From assembly GCF_014836665.1 (NCBI RefSeq), contig NZ_JACSQJ010000002.1, positions 248,001 to 312,000 of the forward strand: DNA of 64,000 nt, in the 5' to 3' direction. The notes beneath the pieces are model-generated. The model saw only the letters and a program-made list of their open reading frames with translations. It was not told the DNA's origin and made no database searches. Within the stretch, counting starts at the first letter, position 1. Each line of letters starts with the position of its first letter. This DNA comes from Luteimonas colneyensis (lineage in GTDB: Bacteria; Pseudomonadota; Gammaproteobacteria; Xanthomonadales; Xanthomonadaceae). A program made the translations under genes and the position numbers. Below are positions 48,266 to 58,294 of the stretch, one piece after another.

Positions 48266-49185
48266 CAGCGGGCCTCGGCGTCGGGGCGCGGCGCGGTGGC
48301 GACGTGGGGTGCGGCGGCTGCGTCGAGCACGTCGGCGACAACGCGCGCCGGCGCGGCGGCTTCGGCGCGTGCCAGGGCATCGCGCGCGCTGGGCTGCGCC
48401 GAGGCCGGGTCGAAGGCGATCGGGCCGTCCGGCTCGCCGCGCAGGAACTGGCGCAGCAGCGGGTCGTCGCTGGCCTCGAGCTCGGCCGGCGTGCCGGCGA
48501 AGACGATGCCGCGGTTGGCGGTCACCAGCACCTGGTCGGCGATCGGCACGGTCTCGCGCACGTGGTGGCTGACGATGATGCTGGTCATGCCGAGCGTGGC
48601 GTTGAGGCGCGCGATCAGCGACATGATCACGCCGGACGCGATCGGGTCGAGGCCGGTCAGCGGCTCGTCGTAGAGCATCAGCGGCGGATCGAGCGCGATC
48701 GCGCGCGCCAGCGCCACGCGCCGCGCCATGCCGCCGGACAGCTCGCGCGGGTACAGGTCGGCGGCGGTGCGCAGGCCCACGGCGTGCAGCTTCATCAGCA
48801 CCAGCTGCTCGATCACCGGGGTCGGCAGCGTGGTGTGCGTGCGCAGCGGCAGCGCCACGTTCTCGCCGGCGGTGAGGTCGGTGAGCAGGCCGTTGCCCTG
48901 CAGCAGCACGCCGATGCCCTTGCGCAGCGCGAGCAGCTCGCGGTGGCGGCGCGGCACCGGCTGGCCGAAAACCTCGACCGTGCCGGCCGCCGGCACCAGC
49001 TCGCCGGTCAGCGCCGCGAGCAGGGTCGATTTGCCGCTGCCCGAGGGCCCGAGGATGGCGGTGATGCTGCCGCGCGGCACCTCAAGGTCGATGCCCGACA
49101 GGATCGTGCGCGCACCGCGGTCCAGGCGCACGCCGGAGAGGCGGACGGCGGGGACGTTCGATGCGGGAGGCACGGCGTGGGGCAT
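48265..49185 (-). CDS. mlaF: MlaF ABC transporter ATP-binding protein
   Basis: A 306-aa ATPase: Walker A ILGPSGSGKST, signature RELSGGMARRVA, Walker B PPLMLYDEPLTGLDP, H-loop IIVSHHVRE. An Ala-rich C-terminal extension (after about residue 245) is longer than usual. Energises phospholipid transport with MlaE. Start 49185 (MPHAVPP) is the likeliest Met. First gene of the operon. Confidence 0.93.
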   Translation of the reverse strand: MPHAVPPASNVPAVRLSGVRLDRGARTILSGIDLEVPRGSITAILGPSGSGKSTLLAALTGELVPAAGTVEVFGQPVPRRHRELLALRKGIGVLLQGNGLLTDLTAGENVALPLRTHTTLPTPVIEQLVLMKLHAVGLRTAADLYPRELSGGMARRVALARAIALDPPLMLYDEPLTGLDPIASGVIMSLIARLNATLGMTSIIVSHHVRETVPIADQVLVTANRGIVFAGTPAELEASDDPLLRQFLRGEPDGPIAFDPASAQPSARDALARAEAAAPARVVADVLDAAAAPHVATAPRPDAEAR

Positions 49186-49288
49186 TCTGGGATCGGGTGA
49201 CAGGGCGGCAGAACCCGAGGAGCATGAGGCTCTGCCGCTGAACAGGGGCAAGACAAGCCCATTATCCCTTGCAATGCGGGTGCGGTTG

Positions 49289-50446
49289 CTACACGTCAGC
49301 CGGTAGAGGCTGGGACCAATCCTGAATCGCTGCTTCGAACTCATCCTTGAAGTGGTACATCAGCCGATCCAGCTCCCAGCCATTCAGACCTGCGGACCGG
49401 GCGACTCCCAGAAAGAAGTCCTCTTCTTCCGTGTAGCTCCCCAAGGACAGTCCCAGAGCCGACAAGATCGATTTGATGCGGGCATCCACCGCGATACTGT
49501 CCCGGAAATCCTCGTGGTAGACATCCATCATGATGTTCCGCGCGTACTTCGGCCCAATCCCGGGAAACTGCTTGAGGAACCTGATTTTTGCATCGCGCCC
49601 TGGAAGAGCCAGGAGCTTGTCCCGGGCTGCGAGCGGCCCGCCAAGCATGTTGATGCGTTCGAAGCAGCCAAGAAGGAAGGCGGCCTTGCGATCTGGCATG
49701 CGGACCTTTGCCTCCCTGCAAACGGACTTCAACGTCGCCTCCCTGGCGTCCGGGGTCAGGCGGTCCAGGGCTTCGAAGGTGACACGATCGTAATTCGCCT
49801 TGTTGCCGATCAGTCCATGCCATCCGGACGATCGACCCATCGTCGCGAAACTTTGTAGGAGGAAGTGCCAGAGAAAATCCTCGCGACGCAGGTTGACGTA
49901 ATCCGCCTTCAGGGCCTCAAGGTAATCAGCTTTTCCAAGCGAAATCATCTTCGCGATAGCCGCGAGCTTCTCCGACGCTTCTGTACGTGTCATCCAGTAA
50001 GTCTCTTGACAGCTTCCACGGGAGCGTGGCAGGAGCTCGGCCACGCCATTCTCAGTATCTATCCGGATCCAATCGCAGGGGTGTTCTGGCGTATCGGCAA
50101 ACGTCGCATACAAGCAAACATCCGCCGCCAGCTTCCTGTTTCGATGACTCCGAGTCGATTTGAATCCAAGTGAAGTCCATCTGTCGAGCAAAAGCGCGAA
50201 TCCCAGCGGGTCCATTGCGCCGTCGCGGAAAAGCTCGCCGTCGTGACAGCAGGAGCCGAAACTGGACGCTTCGCGGCGCAAGCCATGATCCTTGCGGCAC
50301 CTGTCCCATCCGCCCGGATACTTGCGATCGATCACCCGGATCGGAATGATCAGGTTGTAGAACTCGAGTCGAATGGCCACCGGCGCCTCCGAAGCAACAC
50401 CCGGACTGTGTGGCATTCCCGTCTCATGGTTTGCGATGTCCACCAT
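49289..50446 (-). CDS. HhH-type DNA glycosylase-like protein with an N-terminal extra domain
   Basis: A 385-aa continuous frame in two parts. The C-terminal 235 residues (from MTRTEASEKL, base 49993) hold a helix-hairpin-helix region, FLKQFPGIGPKYARNIMMDV, followed by DSIAVDARIKSILSALGL, as in EndoIII/OGG-like DNA repair proteins; no catalytic Lys was clearly identified. The N-terminal ~145 residues (IRLEFYNLIIPIRVIDRKYP; GELFRDGAMDPLGFALLL) recall a small stand-alone protein family. It may be a fusion or two coupled genes read in one frame. Composition is less GC-rich than neighbours, suggesting transfer. GGAG lies upstream of the ATG at 50446. Confidence 0.65.
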   Translation of the reverse strand: MVDIANHETGMPHSPGVASEAPVAIRLEFYNLIIPIRVIDRKYPGGWDRCRKDHGLRREASSFGSCCHDGELFRDGAMDPLGFALLLDRWTSLGFKSTRSHRNRKLAADVCLYATFADTPEHPCDWIRIDTENGVAELLPRSRGSCQETYWMTRTEASEKLAAIAKMISLGKADYLEALKADYVNLRREDFLWHFLLQSFATMGRSSGWHGLIGNKANYDRVTFEALDRLTPDAREATLKSVCREAKVRMPDRKAAFLLGCFERINMLGGPLAARDKLLALPGRDAKIRFLKQFPGIGPKYARNIMMDVYHEDFRDSIAVDARIKSILSALGLSLGSYTEEEDFFLGVARSAGLNGWELDRLMYHFKDEFEAAIQDWSQPLPADV

Positions 50447-50466
50447 CCACCGCTCCGGGAGGGGTA

Positions 50467-50640
50467 ATGAAGCATGCGTCAGTGAAGTATCGCTACCGGA
50501 AAACCGTCGGCTCGGGCGGCTGGACCGGAAGCTCATGGAGCGGCAATGTGGCAGCACAGAGCGAGCAGCTCGTCATGCAGATCCTCCGTAAACGTCATCC
50601 CGGCTATGAGGTCGAATTGATCGAGATTCGATGGAAATGA
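50467..50640 (+). CDS. Small conserved-looking protein, 57 aa
   Basis: MKHASVKYRYRKTVGSGGW and ...LRKRHPGYEVELIEIRWK form a compact, basic, Trp/Gly-containing protein with beta-strand ends. It is divergent from the HhH gene, 20 bases away. No family recognised, but the hydrophobic pattern looks coding. Confidence 0.55.
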   Translation: MKHASVKYRYRKTVGSGGWTGSSWSGNVAAQSEQLVMQILRKRHPGYEVELIEIRWK

Positions 50641-50718
50641 GCTGAGTTCCGGCCAGGCGCGGTATCAGCGCCTGCGACCGGGCTGCGGCATCATGGCACC
50701 TGGTACGGGGGAGCAACG

Positions 50719-51186
50719 ATGGGTCAGGGCCTGGCGGCGCATCTGCGGAAGGAATTCCGCCTCGACTGGAACGGCATCCACGGCGCATCGCACTGGGCGC
50801 GGGTGCGCTTCCACGGCGTGTCGCTGGCGCGCGGGCTGGGCCTGGACCCGCGCGTGCCGGCGCTGTTCGGCCTGGTGCACGACTCGCAGCGGCGCAATGA
50901 CGACCACGATCCCGAGCACGGCCCGCGCGCGGCGGAGTACGCGCACTGGCTGTGGCGCAAGGGCGTGATCGCGCTGGATGCCGCCTCGATGGCGCTGCTG
51001 AGGGAGGCCTGCCACGGCCATAGCGACGGCCACGTGGAGGCGCATCCGCTGGTGCAGGTGTGCTGGGACGCCGACCGGCTCGACCTGGGGCGCGTGGGCA
51101 TCCGCCCGGATCCGCGCTACCTGTGCACCGTGGCGGCAAAGGATCCGCGGCGCATCGCGCGCGCCTGGGCCTGGTCGACGCGATGA
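50719..51186 (+). CDS. HD-domain-like hydrolase
   Basis: A 155-aa cytosolic protein with a His/Asp pattern of metal-dependent phosphohydrolases: WNGIHGASHWARVRFHG, ALFGLVHDSQRRNDDHDPEH, EACHGHSDGHVEAH and CWDADRLDLGRVGI. Role unknown. Its TGA overlaps the recC ATG (ATGA at 51183-51186), so it is coupled to recCBD. Confidence 0.8.
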   Translation: MGQGLAAHLRKEFRLDWNGIHGASHWARVRFHGVSLARGLGLDPRVPALFGLVHDSQRRNDDHDPEHGPRAAEYAHWLWRKGVIALDAASMALLREACHGHSDGHVEAHPLVQVCWDADRLDLGRVGIRPDPRYLCTVAAKDPRRIARAWAWSTR

Positions 51187-54100
51187 GCACGCCGCCCGAC
51201 TTCCGCCTCTACCACTCCAACGCGCTCGAGGTGCTGGCGGGCATCCTCGCCGACCTGCTGCGCGCGCCGGTGGCGCCGGAGCGCCTGCTCGAGCCGGAGG
51301 TGGTGCTGATCCCGCAGGTGGCGATGCGGCGCTGGCTGCAGGCCACGCTGGCGGCGGCGCACGGGGTGGCGGCGAACATCGACTTCCTCACGCCGGGTGA
51401 ATTCGTGGGCCGCGTGCTGGCGGCCAACCTCGGGCCGGCGCAGGACGAGCTGGACGCGGACACGCTGCACTGGCGGCTGTACGCGGCGCTGCGCGAGCCG
51501 GCGCTGCTGGAGCTGCCGGCACTGGCGGCGATCGCCGCGCACGTGGGCGGCGGCGACCCGCTGCGCGCCTGGGCGCTGGCCGGCGAGCTGGCCGCGGTGT
51601 TCGAGAAGTACCAGGCCTGGCGCCGCGACTGGCTGCTGCGCTGGGAGGCCGGCGCCGATCCGGACGATCCGCAGGCGATCCTGTGGCGGCACGTCGCGCG
51701 CGGCCGCGTGCACCGCGCGCGCCGCATCCAGGACTACCTGGACCGCTTCGAAGCGCCCGATGCGCCGCTGCCCGCGGGCATGCCGGCGCGGCTGTCGGCC
51801 TTCGCCACCCTCAACGTCTCGCCCGACGTGCTGCGCGTGGTGGCCACGCAGGCGCGCGTGGGCACGCTGCACTGCTTCGTGCCCTCGCCTTCGCAGGCCT
51901 ACTGGGGCGACCTGCAGCGCATGCGCGCGGTGCCCGAGGCCGAACTGGCCACCGAGGGCGCACTGCTGGCCGGCGGCGAGAACCGGCTGCTGCAGGCCTG
52001 GGGCGCGGCCGGCGTGGACTTCATGCGCCTGGTGGGCAACTACGAGGTGGTGCACGCCTCGGCCGAACTGCGCGCGCACGCCGATCCGGCCGACGGCGGC
52101 GGCCCGCTGCGCGGCAGCCTGCTGCGGCGCATGCAGTCGGACGTGTTCCACCGCCGCGGCGAGCCGGGCGTCCCGAAGCGCGAGGCCGTGGACCGCGCTG
52201 ATCCCAGCCTGCAGCTGCACGCCTGCCACACGCGACTGCGCGAACTGCAGGTGCTGCGCGACCAGCTGCGCGCGCTGTTCGACGACAAGCGCTTCGACCC
52301 GCCGCTGCAGCCGCGCGAGGTCGCGGTGCTCGCGCCGGACATCGATCCCTACCTGCCCTACCTCGGCGCGGTATTCGGCGACCGCGGCGGGGACGACGCT
52401 ATCCCCTATGCGCTGGCCGACGCCAGCCCGCTTGCCAACGAACCGCTGGCCGAAGTGTTCCTGCGCCTGCTGGCGCTGCCTGTGTCGCGCTTCGGGCTGC
52501 ACGAGATCCTCGACCTGCTGGCAAGCCCGGCGCTGGCCGAGGCCAACGGTCTCGACGCGCCCGCGCTGGAACGCCTGCAGGGCTGGCTGTCGGACGCGGG
52601 CGCGCGCTGGGGCCTGGACGCGCAGCACCGCACGCGCTTCGACGCGCCGGCCGATGCCGCCTACACCTGGGCCTTTGCGCTCGACCGCCTGCTGCTGGGC
52701 TATGCCAGCGGCAGCGACGCGCTGGTGCAGGCGAATGACGGACAGCTGGTCGCGCCGCTGCCGGACCTCGAAGGCGGCGCGCTGGATGCGCTCGACACCC
52801 TGCTGCGGCTGCTGCGCGTGCTTGCGCGCAACGCGGAGTTGCTGGGCGAGGCGATGCCGCCGGCGCAGTGGCGCGAGCGGCTGCTTGAGCTGCTCGATGC
52901 GCTGCTGCCGCGGCCGCCGGCGAGTGCCGCGGGCCAGCGCGCGCTCGACCGCCTGCGCACGCTGGTGGATGCCTTCGCGCGCAGTGCCGCGGAGGCCGGC
53001 TTCGACGCGCCGGTGCCGGCCGAAGCCGTGCGCGCGCACTTCGGCGCGGTGCTGGCCGAGGCCGACGTGCGCGCGCCGCTCCTCACCGGCGGCGTCAGCA
53101 TCGCGCGCATGGTGCCGATGCGGCTGCTGCCGTTCCGGGTGATCTGCGTGCTGGGCATGAACGACGCCGAGTTCCCGCGCCGCGATCCCGCGCCCGGCCT
53201 CAACCGCCTCACCGCCGAACTCGGCACCGGCCGCCGCCGCGCCGGCGACCGCTCCACGCGCGATGACGACCGCTTCCTGTTCCTGCAGCTGTTCACCGCC
53301 GCGCAGGACGTGTTCTACGTCAGCTGGCAGGGCGCCGACCCGCGCGACGGCAGCCGCCGCGAACCCTCGGTGCTGGTGTCGGAGCTGATCGATGCCGCCG
53401 CGGCGCAGCACGCGGACGATGGCAAGGACGTGGGCGAGGCGCTGGTGGTGCGGCACCCGCTGCAGCCGTTCTCGCCGCAGGCCTTCGGCCCCGTCGACGA
53501 GCCGCGCCGCTTCTCCTACCACGCGCGCTGGCAGCAGGCCGCGGCCGGTGCCGCGGATCGCCGGGTGCCGCTGCCGCCGTGGTTCGAGGGCGTGCCACTC
53601 GCCGACGCCGATGCCGAACCGGAGCTTCCGATCGGCGCGCTGCGCCGCTTCCTGCTGCACCCGGCGGAAAGCCTGCTCGAGCGCATGGGCCTGCGCCTGG
53701 TGGGAGTGGAGGAGCAAGGCGACGACCTCGAGCCGCTGGCCGGCCCCGACGGCGGGCTGGAGCGCAGCATCCTGCAGCGTGCGCTGTTCGACGAGCTGCT
53801 GCAGGGTCGCGATGAGGCCGGCATCCACGCCATGCTGCGCGCGCGCGGCCTGCTGCCCTCGGGTGCGGCCGGCCGCCGGGTACTGGCCGACCAGCGCGAT
53901 GCGCTCGCGCCGTGGCTGGACGCGTTCGCTGGCTGGCGCGACGACGCACAGCCGGAGTCGCTGCTGGCCGAGGTCGAGATCGACGGCGTGCGCATCCACG
54001 CCCGCATCCAGGACGTGTATCCGCAGGGCATCGCGCGCCTGCGCTTTGGCAAGCCGAACGGCCCCAGCGTGATCCGCAGCGGCCTCGACTGGCTGCTGGC

Positions 54101-54566
54101 GCGTGCGGCGGGCATCGAGCTGCCGTTCCATGATTTCTTCGAAAGCCGCGCCGCCGGGGTCGGGCCGCATCCGCGCCCGGCGCTGTCGCGGCAGCAGGCC
54201 GTGGACGCGCTGCGCCGGCTGCTGGCGCTGCGTGCGCTGGGCCTGCGCGCGCCGCTGTCGTATGCGCCCTACAGCGCCTGGGCCTACGCCAGCGTCGACA
54301 ACGACGACGACCCCGACAAGGCGGTGGAGGCGGCACGCAAGCAGTGGCACGGCGTCGGAGGGGGCTTCGCCGAAGGCCAGGGCGATGCGCTGCGCCAGGT
54401 GCTGCGCGGTCGTGACCCCTTCGCCGACGAGGCGATGCTGGTGCGCTTCGCCGACGCGGCGATGACGGTGTTCCTCGCCGTGCGCGACGGCAAGGTGTAC
54501 GACGGCGTCGATCCCGCAACGCTGGCCGGCCTCGCCCGCGCCCATGACCCGGAGGAAGGCGAGTGA
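51183..54566 (+). CDS. recC: Exodeoxyribonuclease V subunit RecC
   Basis: A 1127-aa protein with RecC features throughout: N-terminal FRLYHSNALEVLAGILADLL, EPEVVLIPQVAMRRWLQATL, the mid-region MVPMRLLPFRVICVLGMNDA and EFPRRDPAPGLNRLTAE. RecC splits the duplex and scans for Chi in the RecBCD helicase-nuclease. Overlaps recB by GTGA at 54563-54566. Confidence 0.95.
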   Translation: MSTPPDFRLYHSNALEVLAGILADLLRAPVAPERLLEPEVVLIPQVAMRRWLQATLAAAHGVAANIDFLTPGEFVGRVLAANLGPAQDELDADTLHWRLYAALREPALLELPALAAIAAHVGGGDPLRAWALAGELAAVFEKYQAWRRDWLLRWEAGADPDDPQAILWRHVARGRVHRARRIQDYLDRFEAPDAPLPAGMPARLSAFATLNVSPDVLRVVATQARVGTLHCFVPSPSQAYWGDLQRMRAVPEAELATEGALLAGGENRLLQAWGAAGVDFMRLVGNYEVVHASAELRAHADPADGGGPLRGSLLRRMQSDVFHRRGEPGVPKREAVDRADPSLQLHACHTRLRELQVLRDQLRALFDDKRFDPPLQPREVAVLAPDIDPYLPYLGAVFGDRGGDDAIPYALADASPLANEPLAEVFLRLLALPVSRFGLHEILDLLASPALAEANGLDAPALERLQGWLSDAGARWGLDAQHRTRFDAPADAAYTWAFALDRLLLGYASGSDALVQANDGQLVAPLPDLEGGALDALDTLLRLLRVLARNAELLGEAMPPAQWRERLLELLDALLPRPPASAAGQRALDRLRTLVDAFARSAAEAGFDAPVPAEAVRAHFGAVLAEADVRAPLLTGGVSIARMVPMRLLPFRVICVLGMNDAEFPRRDPAPGLNRLTAELGTGRRRAGDRSTRDDDRFLFLQLFTAAQDVFYVSWQGADPRDGSRREPSVLVSELIDAAAAQHADDGKDVGEALVVRHPLQPFSPQAFGPVDEPRRFSYHARWQQAAAGAADRRVPLPPWFEGVPLADADAEPELPIGALRRFLLHPAESLLERMGLRLVGVEEQGDDLEPLAGPDGGLERSILQRALFDELLQGRDEAGIHAMLRARGLLPSGAAGRRVLADQRDALAPWLDAFAGWRDDAQPESLLAEVEIDGVRIHARIQDVYPQGIARLRFGKPNGPSVIRSGLDWLLARAAGIELPFHDFFESRAAGVGPHPRPALSRQQAVDALRRLLALRALGLRAPLSYAPYSAWAYASVDNDDDPDKAVEAARKQWHGVGGGFAEGQGDALRQVLRGRDPFADEAMLVRFADAAMTVFLAVRDGKVYDGVDPATLAGLARAHDPEEGE

Positions 54567-57500
54567 ACGCGCCGCTCGACCCGTACGCCACCCAGCCGCT
54601 CCAGGGCGTGTTCGCCATCGAGGCCTCGGCCGGCACCGGCAAGACCTTCACCCTCGCCACGCTGCTGGCGCGGCTGGTGCTCGAGCGCGGGCTGGGCGTG
54701 GGCGGGATCCTCGCGGTGACCTTCACCGAGGCTGCGACGCAGGAGCTGCGTGCGCGCGTGCGGCAGCGGCTGGTGCTGGCGGCGGAGGTGGCCGCGGACG
54801 GCGGCGCGGAAGCCGCGGGTGCTTCCGATGCCGCCGTCGATGCAACCGACACCTCGCGCGGCGGCGCAGGCGCGCCGGCCCGCGCAGCAGGCGCGCCGCG
54901 CGTTGCCGCCAACACCTCACCCGAAGCCGTACTGATGCGCCAGCTCATCGACGCCCACCTCGCGCGCGGCGACGAGTCGCGCGATGCCCTGCGCCGCCGC
55001 CTGCGCCGTGCCGCCGATGACATCGACATGGCGGCCATCTTCACCATCCACGGCTTCTGCGCCCGCGTGCTGCGCGAGCATGCGCTGGAGAGCGGGCAGG
55101 GCTTCGACCCGCCGGAGCTGCTGGCCAGCGACGCCGAGCTGCGTTCCGCCATCGCCGCCGACCTGTGGCGCGCGCACGCGGTGGACGCCGACGCCGTGGA
55201 CGACCTGCATGCGCTGTGGCCGCAGGGCCCCCACGCGCTGGCGAAGGACCTCTCGCTGCTGGTGCGTGAGCAGGTGCTGCGGCCGGAAGCCCCCGACGAC
55301 TTGCCCGATCCCGGCCCGATGCTCCGCGCCGCCGCGAAGACCTTCGCCGAGGCCGCGCGCACGCACGGCGACGGCTTCCGCGTCGAGCTGCTGCGCGCCA
55401 CCGAAGGCAAGCTGCTCAACGGCAACAGCTACAAGGCCGAGTGGATCCAGGACCTGTTCGACCAGCTCGCGCGCTGGTGCACGCGCGCCGACGCCGGCAT
55501 CCGCTTCCACCACGACAAGCTCGGCAACCTGCACCGCGAGACGCTCATCAAGCGCACCAGCAAGGCCGGCGCCGGGCGCACGCCGGACTCGCCGCTGTGC
55601 GATGCCGTGGAGGCCTATGCGCAGGCGCTGGCCGAGGCCGACCGCCTGCGCGAAGGCCGCAAGGCCGCGCTGCTGCACCGCCTGCGCGACGACGCCCGCC
55701 GCCGGCTGGCGCGGCACAAGCAGCTGGCGCGCGTGCTCACCTTCGACGACCAGATCGACCGCGTGGCCGACGCGCTCGCCGGCCCGCACGGCGACGCCCT
55801 GGTCGAGCGCCTGCGCGCGCAGTACCGCATCGCGCTGGTGGACGAGTTCCAGGACACCGACCCGCGGCAGTGGGCGATCTTCGACCGCGTGTTCGGCGCC
55901 GACAGCCCGGAGCCGGCGCTGTTTTTGATCGGCGATCCCAAGCAGGCGATCTATGGCTTCCGCGGCGGCGACGTCGAGACCTATCTCGCCGCGCGCGCCA
56001 CCGCCACCATGGCGCCGCCGCTGGCGAGCAACTTCCGCTCGCGTCCGGCGGTGCTGCGCGGCATCGAAGCGCTGTACGCCCAGGCGCAGGCCGCGCACGA
56101 CGCCGCGCCCGAGGCCGTGCCGCCGCCCTTCATCGACGCGCGCATCGCCTTCCATCCCGTGCAGCCCGGCGGCGTGCGCGACGACGCCGAATACCAGCGC
56201 GACGGCCAGCCCGCGCCCGCGATCACGCTGTGGCGCGCGCTCGAGCCCGCGGCCGACGACAAGGGCAAGGTGAAGCCGCACAGCTCGCCGTACTCGCGCG
56301 AACTCGCCACCCGCGCCTGCGTCGCCGCGATCCACCGCGTGCTGACCGACGCCCGCGAAGGCCGCGCCACGATCAAGGGCCGCCCGGTGCGCCCCGGCGA
56401 TATCGCCGTGCTGGTGCGCAAGCACGGCGAGGCGGTGATGATCCGCGACGCCTTGGCCACGGTCGGCATCCCGGCCGTGGCCGCCGGCAAGCAGAGCCTG
56501 TTCGCGACGCCCGAAGCGCGCGAGCTGCACACCCTGCTGCAGGCGCTGGTGCACGGCGCCGACGACCGCCGCCTGCGCGCCGCGCTCGCCACCGTGCTGG
56601 TGGGCGAGGACGCGCACGCCGTCGCCGCGCTCGATGCCGATGGCGAGCTTTTGCAGAAGAAGCAGCTCGACGCCCTTGCCTGGGGCGAACGCCTGCGTCG
56701 TGCCGGCCCGCTGGCGCTGGTGGGCGAGCTGTGCGCCCAGCATGCGCCGCGCCTGCTTGGCCTGATGGACGGCGAGCGCCGGCTGACCAACTACCTGCAG
56801 CTGGCCGAACACCTGCAGGAAGCGCAGCGCACGGCGCTTGGTCTGCATGGCCTGCTCGACTGGCTGGCGCGCGCCATCGCCGATGCCAGCGCCGACGACG
56901 AGGCCCAGCAGCTGCGCCTGGAGTCCGACGCCCGCCGCGTGCAGATCGTCACCCTGCACAAGAGCAAGGGCCTAGAGTACCCACTGGTGTTCCTGCCCTA
57001 CGTGGGCATCGGCGGCAAGCCGCCGCACCACGGCGGCCGCGTGGTGGTGCACGGCGACGACGGCCGCGTGCTGCACTGGAAGCTGCAGGAAGAAAGCAGC
57101 GGCTGGAAGGACGCGCTCGCCGCGTGGGAACGCCACGAACGCGCCGAGAACGCGCGCCTGCTCTACGTCGGCCTCACCCGCACGCGCGACGCGCTGTGGC
57201 TGGCCACCGGCCGCTTCTACAACCACGCGCAGTCGCCGCTGTGGCCGATGCTGGCCGATGCCGACGCGCTGGCCGCGCGCGCGCCCGGCACCATCGCCAT
57301 CGACCGCGCCACGCAACCGGCCGCGCTGCCCTGGCTGGGCGCCGACGCCCGCGAGGACGTGCCCCCGGCCCGCAGCGCCACGCGCGCGCTGGCCAGCGAC
57401 TGGTGGGTCTACAGCTTCACCCAGCTCGCCAATGCCGACGGCGGCCACGACACCGCCAGCGCCGCCACCCAGCCCGCCGCCGGCGGGCGCGACGAACCCG

Positions 57501-58294
57501 CCGAGGACGCCGCACAAGTGGATGCCGAAGCCGAAGCCTATGACCCGCGCTTCGGCGGCGCCCGCTTCGGCGTGGTGCTGCACGACGCCTTCGAACACGC
57601 CGACTTCGCCGCCTGGCGCGGCTGGCGCCCCGGCGACAGCGCGCCCGACGGCGAGCTTGCAAAGATCACCGCCGCGCTGGGCCGCGGCGGCTACCCCGCC
57701 GACGACATCAAAGACGGCGTGGCCGTGATCACCCCGATGCTGGGCCACTGCCTCACCGCCGTGCTGCCCGAAGGCAGCGCGCTCGCGGACGTGCCCGCCG
57801 CGCAGCGCCGCCCCGAGATCGAATTCCAGTTCGCGCTCGCGCCCACGCGCGTGGACGCACTGCTCGCCCTGCTGCACCGCCACGGCGTGGTCACCGCCCG
57901 CCAGGGCTTCGGCCTGCGCCGCCGCCTGGAAGGCCTGATGACCGGCCTGATCGACCTCACCTACCTGTCTGATGGCCGCTGGTACGTGCTCGACTGGAAG
58001 TCCAACCGCCTGCCCGGCTACGGCGCGGCCGACCTGGAACAGGCCATGGCCCAGAGCGAGTACACCCTGCAGGCGCTGATTTACACCCTGGCCCTGCACC
58101 GCTGGCTGCGCTTCCGCCTGGGCGACGGCTACGACTACGCCCGCGACTTCGGTGGCGCGCGCTATCTGTTCTGCCGCGGGATCGATGCGGGCGCGGGCGA
58201 TGGCCGCGGCATCGCCGCATGGCGCTTCGCGCCGGAGCTGGTGCATGCGCTCGATGCGCTGTTCGCAGGCGAAGCGAAGGAGGTGGCCGCATGA
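54563..58294 (+). CDS. recB: Exodeoxyribonuclease V subunit RecB
   Basis: A 1243-aa helicase-nuclease. Walker A: IEASAGTGKTFTLA; UvrD-type motif II: IALVDEFQDTDPRQW; motif III-like LIGDPKQAIYGFRGGD; C-terminal nuclease motif LTYLSDGRWYVLDWKSNRLP. GTG start. A short Ala/Gly-rich insert near residues 85-115 and another near 960-985 look like GC-driven expansions. Acts in double-strand break repair and degradation of phage DNA. Confidence 0.96.
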   Translation: MNAPLDPYATQPLQGVFAIEASAGTGKTFTLATLLARLVLERGLGVGGILAVTFTEAATQELRARVRQRLVLAAEVAADGGAEAAGASDAAVDATDTSRGGAGAPARAAGAPRVAANTSPEAVLMRQLIDAHLARGDESRDALRRRLRRAADDIDMAAIFTIHGFCARVLREHALESGQGFDPPELLASDAELRSAIAADLWRAHAVDADAVDDLHALWPQGPHALAKDLSLLVREQVLRPEAPDDLPDPGPMLRAAAKTFAEAARTHGDGFRVELLRATEGKLLNGNSYKAEWIQDLFDQLARWCTRADAGIRFHHDKLGNLHRETLIKRTSKAGAGRTPDSPLCDAVEAYAQALAEADRLREGRKAALLHRLRDDARRRLARHKQLARVLTFDDQIDRVADALAGPHGDALVERLRAQYRIALVDEFQDTDPRQWAIFDRVFGADSPEPALFLIGDPKQAIYGFRGGDVETYLAARATATMAPPLASNFRSRPAVLRGIEALYAQAQAAHDAAPEAVPPPFIDARIAFHPVQPGGVRDDAEYQRDGQPAPAITLWRALEPAADDKGKVKPHSSPYSRELATRACVAAIHRVLTDAREGRATIKGRPVRPGDIAVLVRKHGEAVMIRDALATVGIPAVAAGKQSLFATPEARELHTLLQALVHGADDRRLRAALATVLVGEDAHAVAALDADGELLQKKQLDALAWGERLRRAGPLALVGELCAQHAPRLLGLMDGERRLTNYLQLAEHLQEAQRTALGLHGLLDWLARAIADASADDEAQQLRLESDARRVQIVTLHKSKGLEYPLVFLPYVGIGGKPPHHGGRVVVHGDDGRVLHWKLQEESSGWKDALAAWERHERAENARLLYVGLTRTRDALWLATGRFYNHAQSPLWPMLADADALAARAPGTIAIDRATQPAALPWLGADAREDVPPARSATRALASDWWVYSFTQLANADGGHDTASAATQPAAGGRDEPAEDAAQVDAEAEAYDPRFGGARFGVVLHDAFEHADFAAWRGWRPGDSAPDGELAKITAALGRGGYPADDIKDGVAVITPMLGHCLTAVLPEGSALADVPAAQRRPEIEFQFALAPTRVDALLALLHRHGVVTARQGFGLRRRLEGLMTGLIDLTYLSDGRWYVLDWKSNRLPGYGAADLEQAMAQSEYTLQALIYTLALHRWLRFRLGDGYDYARDFGGARYLFCRGIDAGAGDGRGIAAWRFAPELVHALDALFAGEAKEVAA

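Noticed and set aside
51117..54545. 1142-codon minus-strand frame opposite recC
   Set aside because: Shadow of a very GC-rich gene; repetitive Arg/Gln/Ala composition and no domain.
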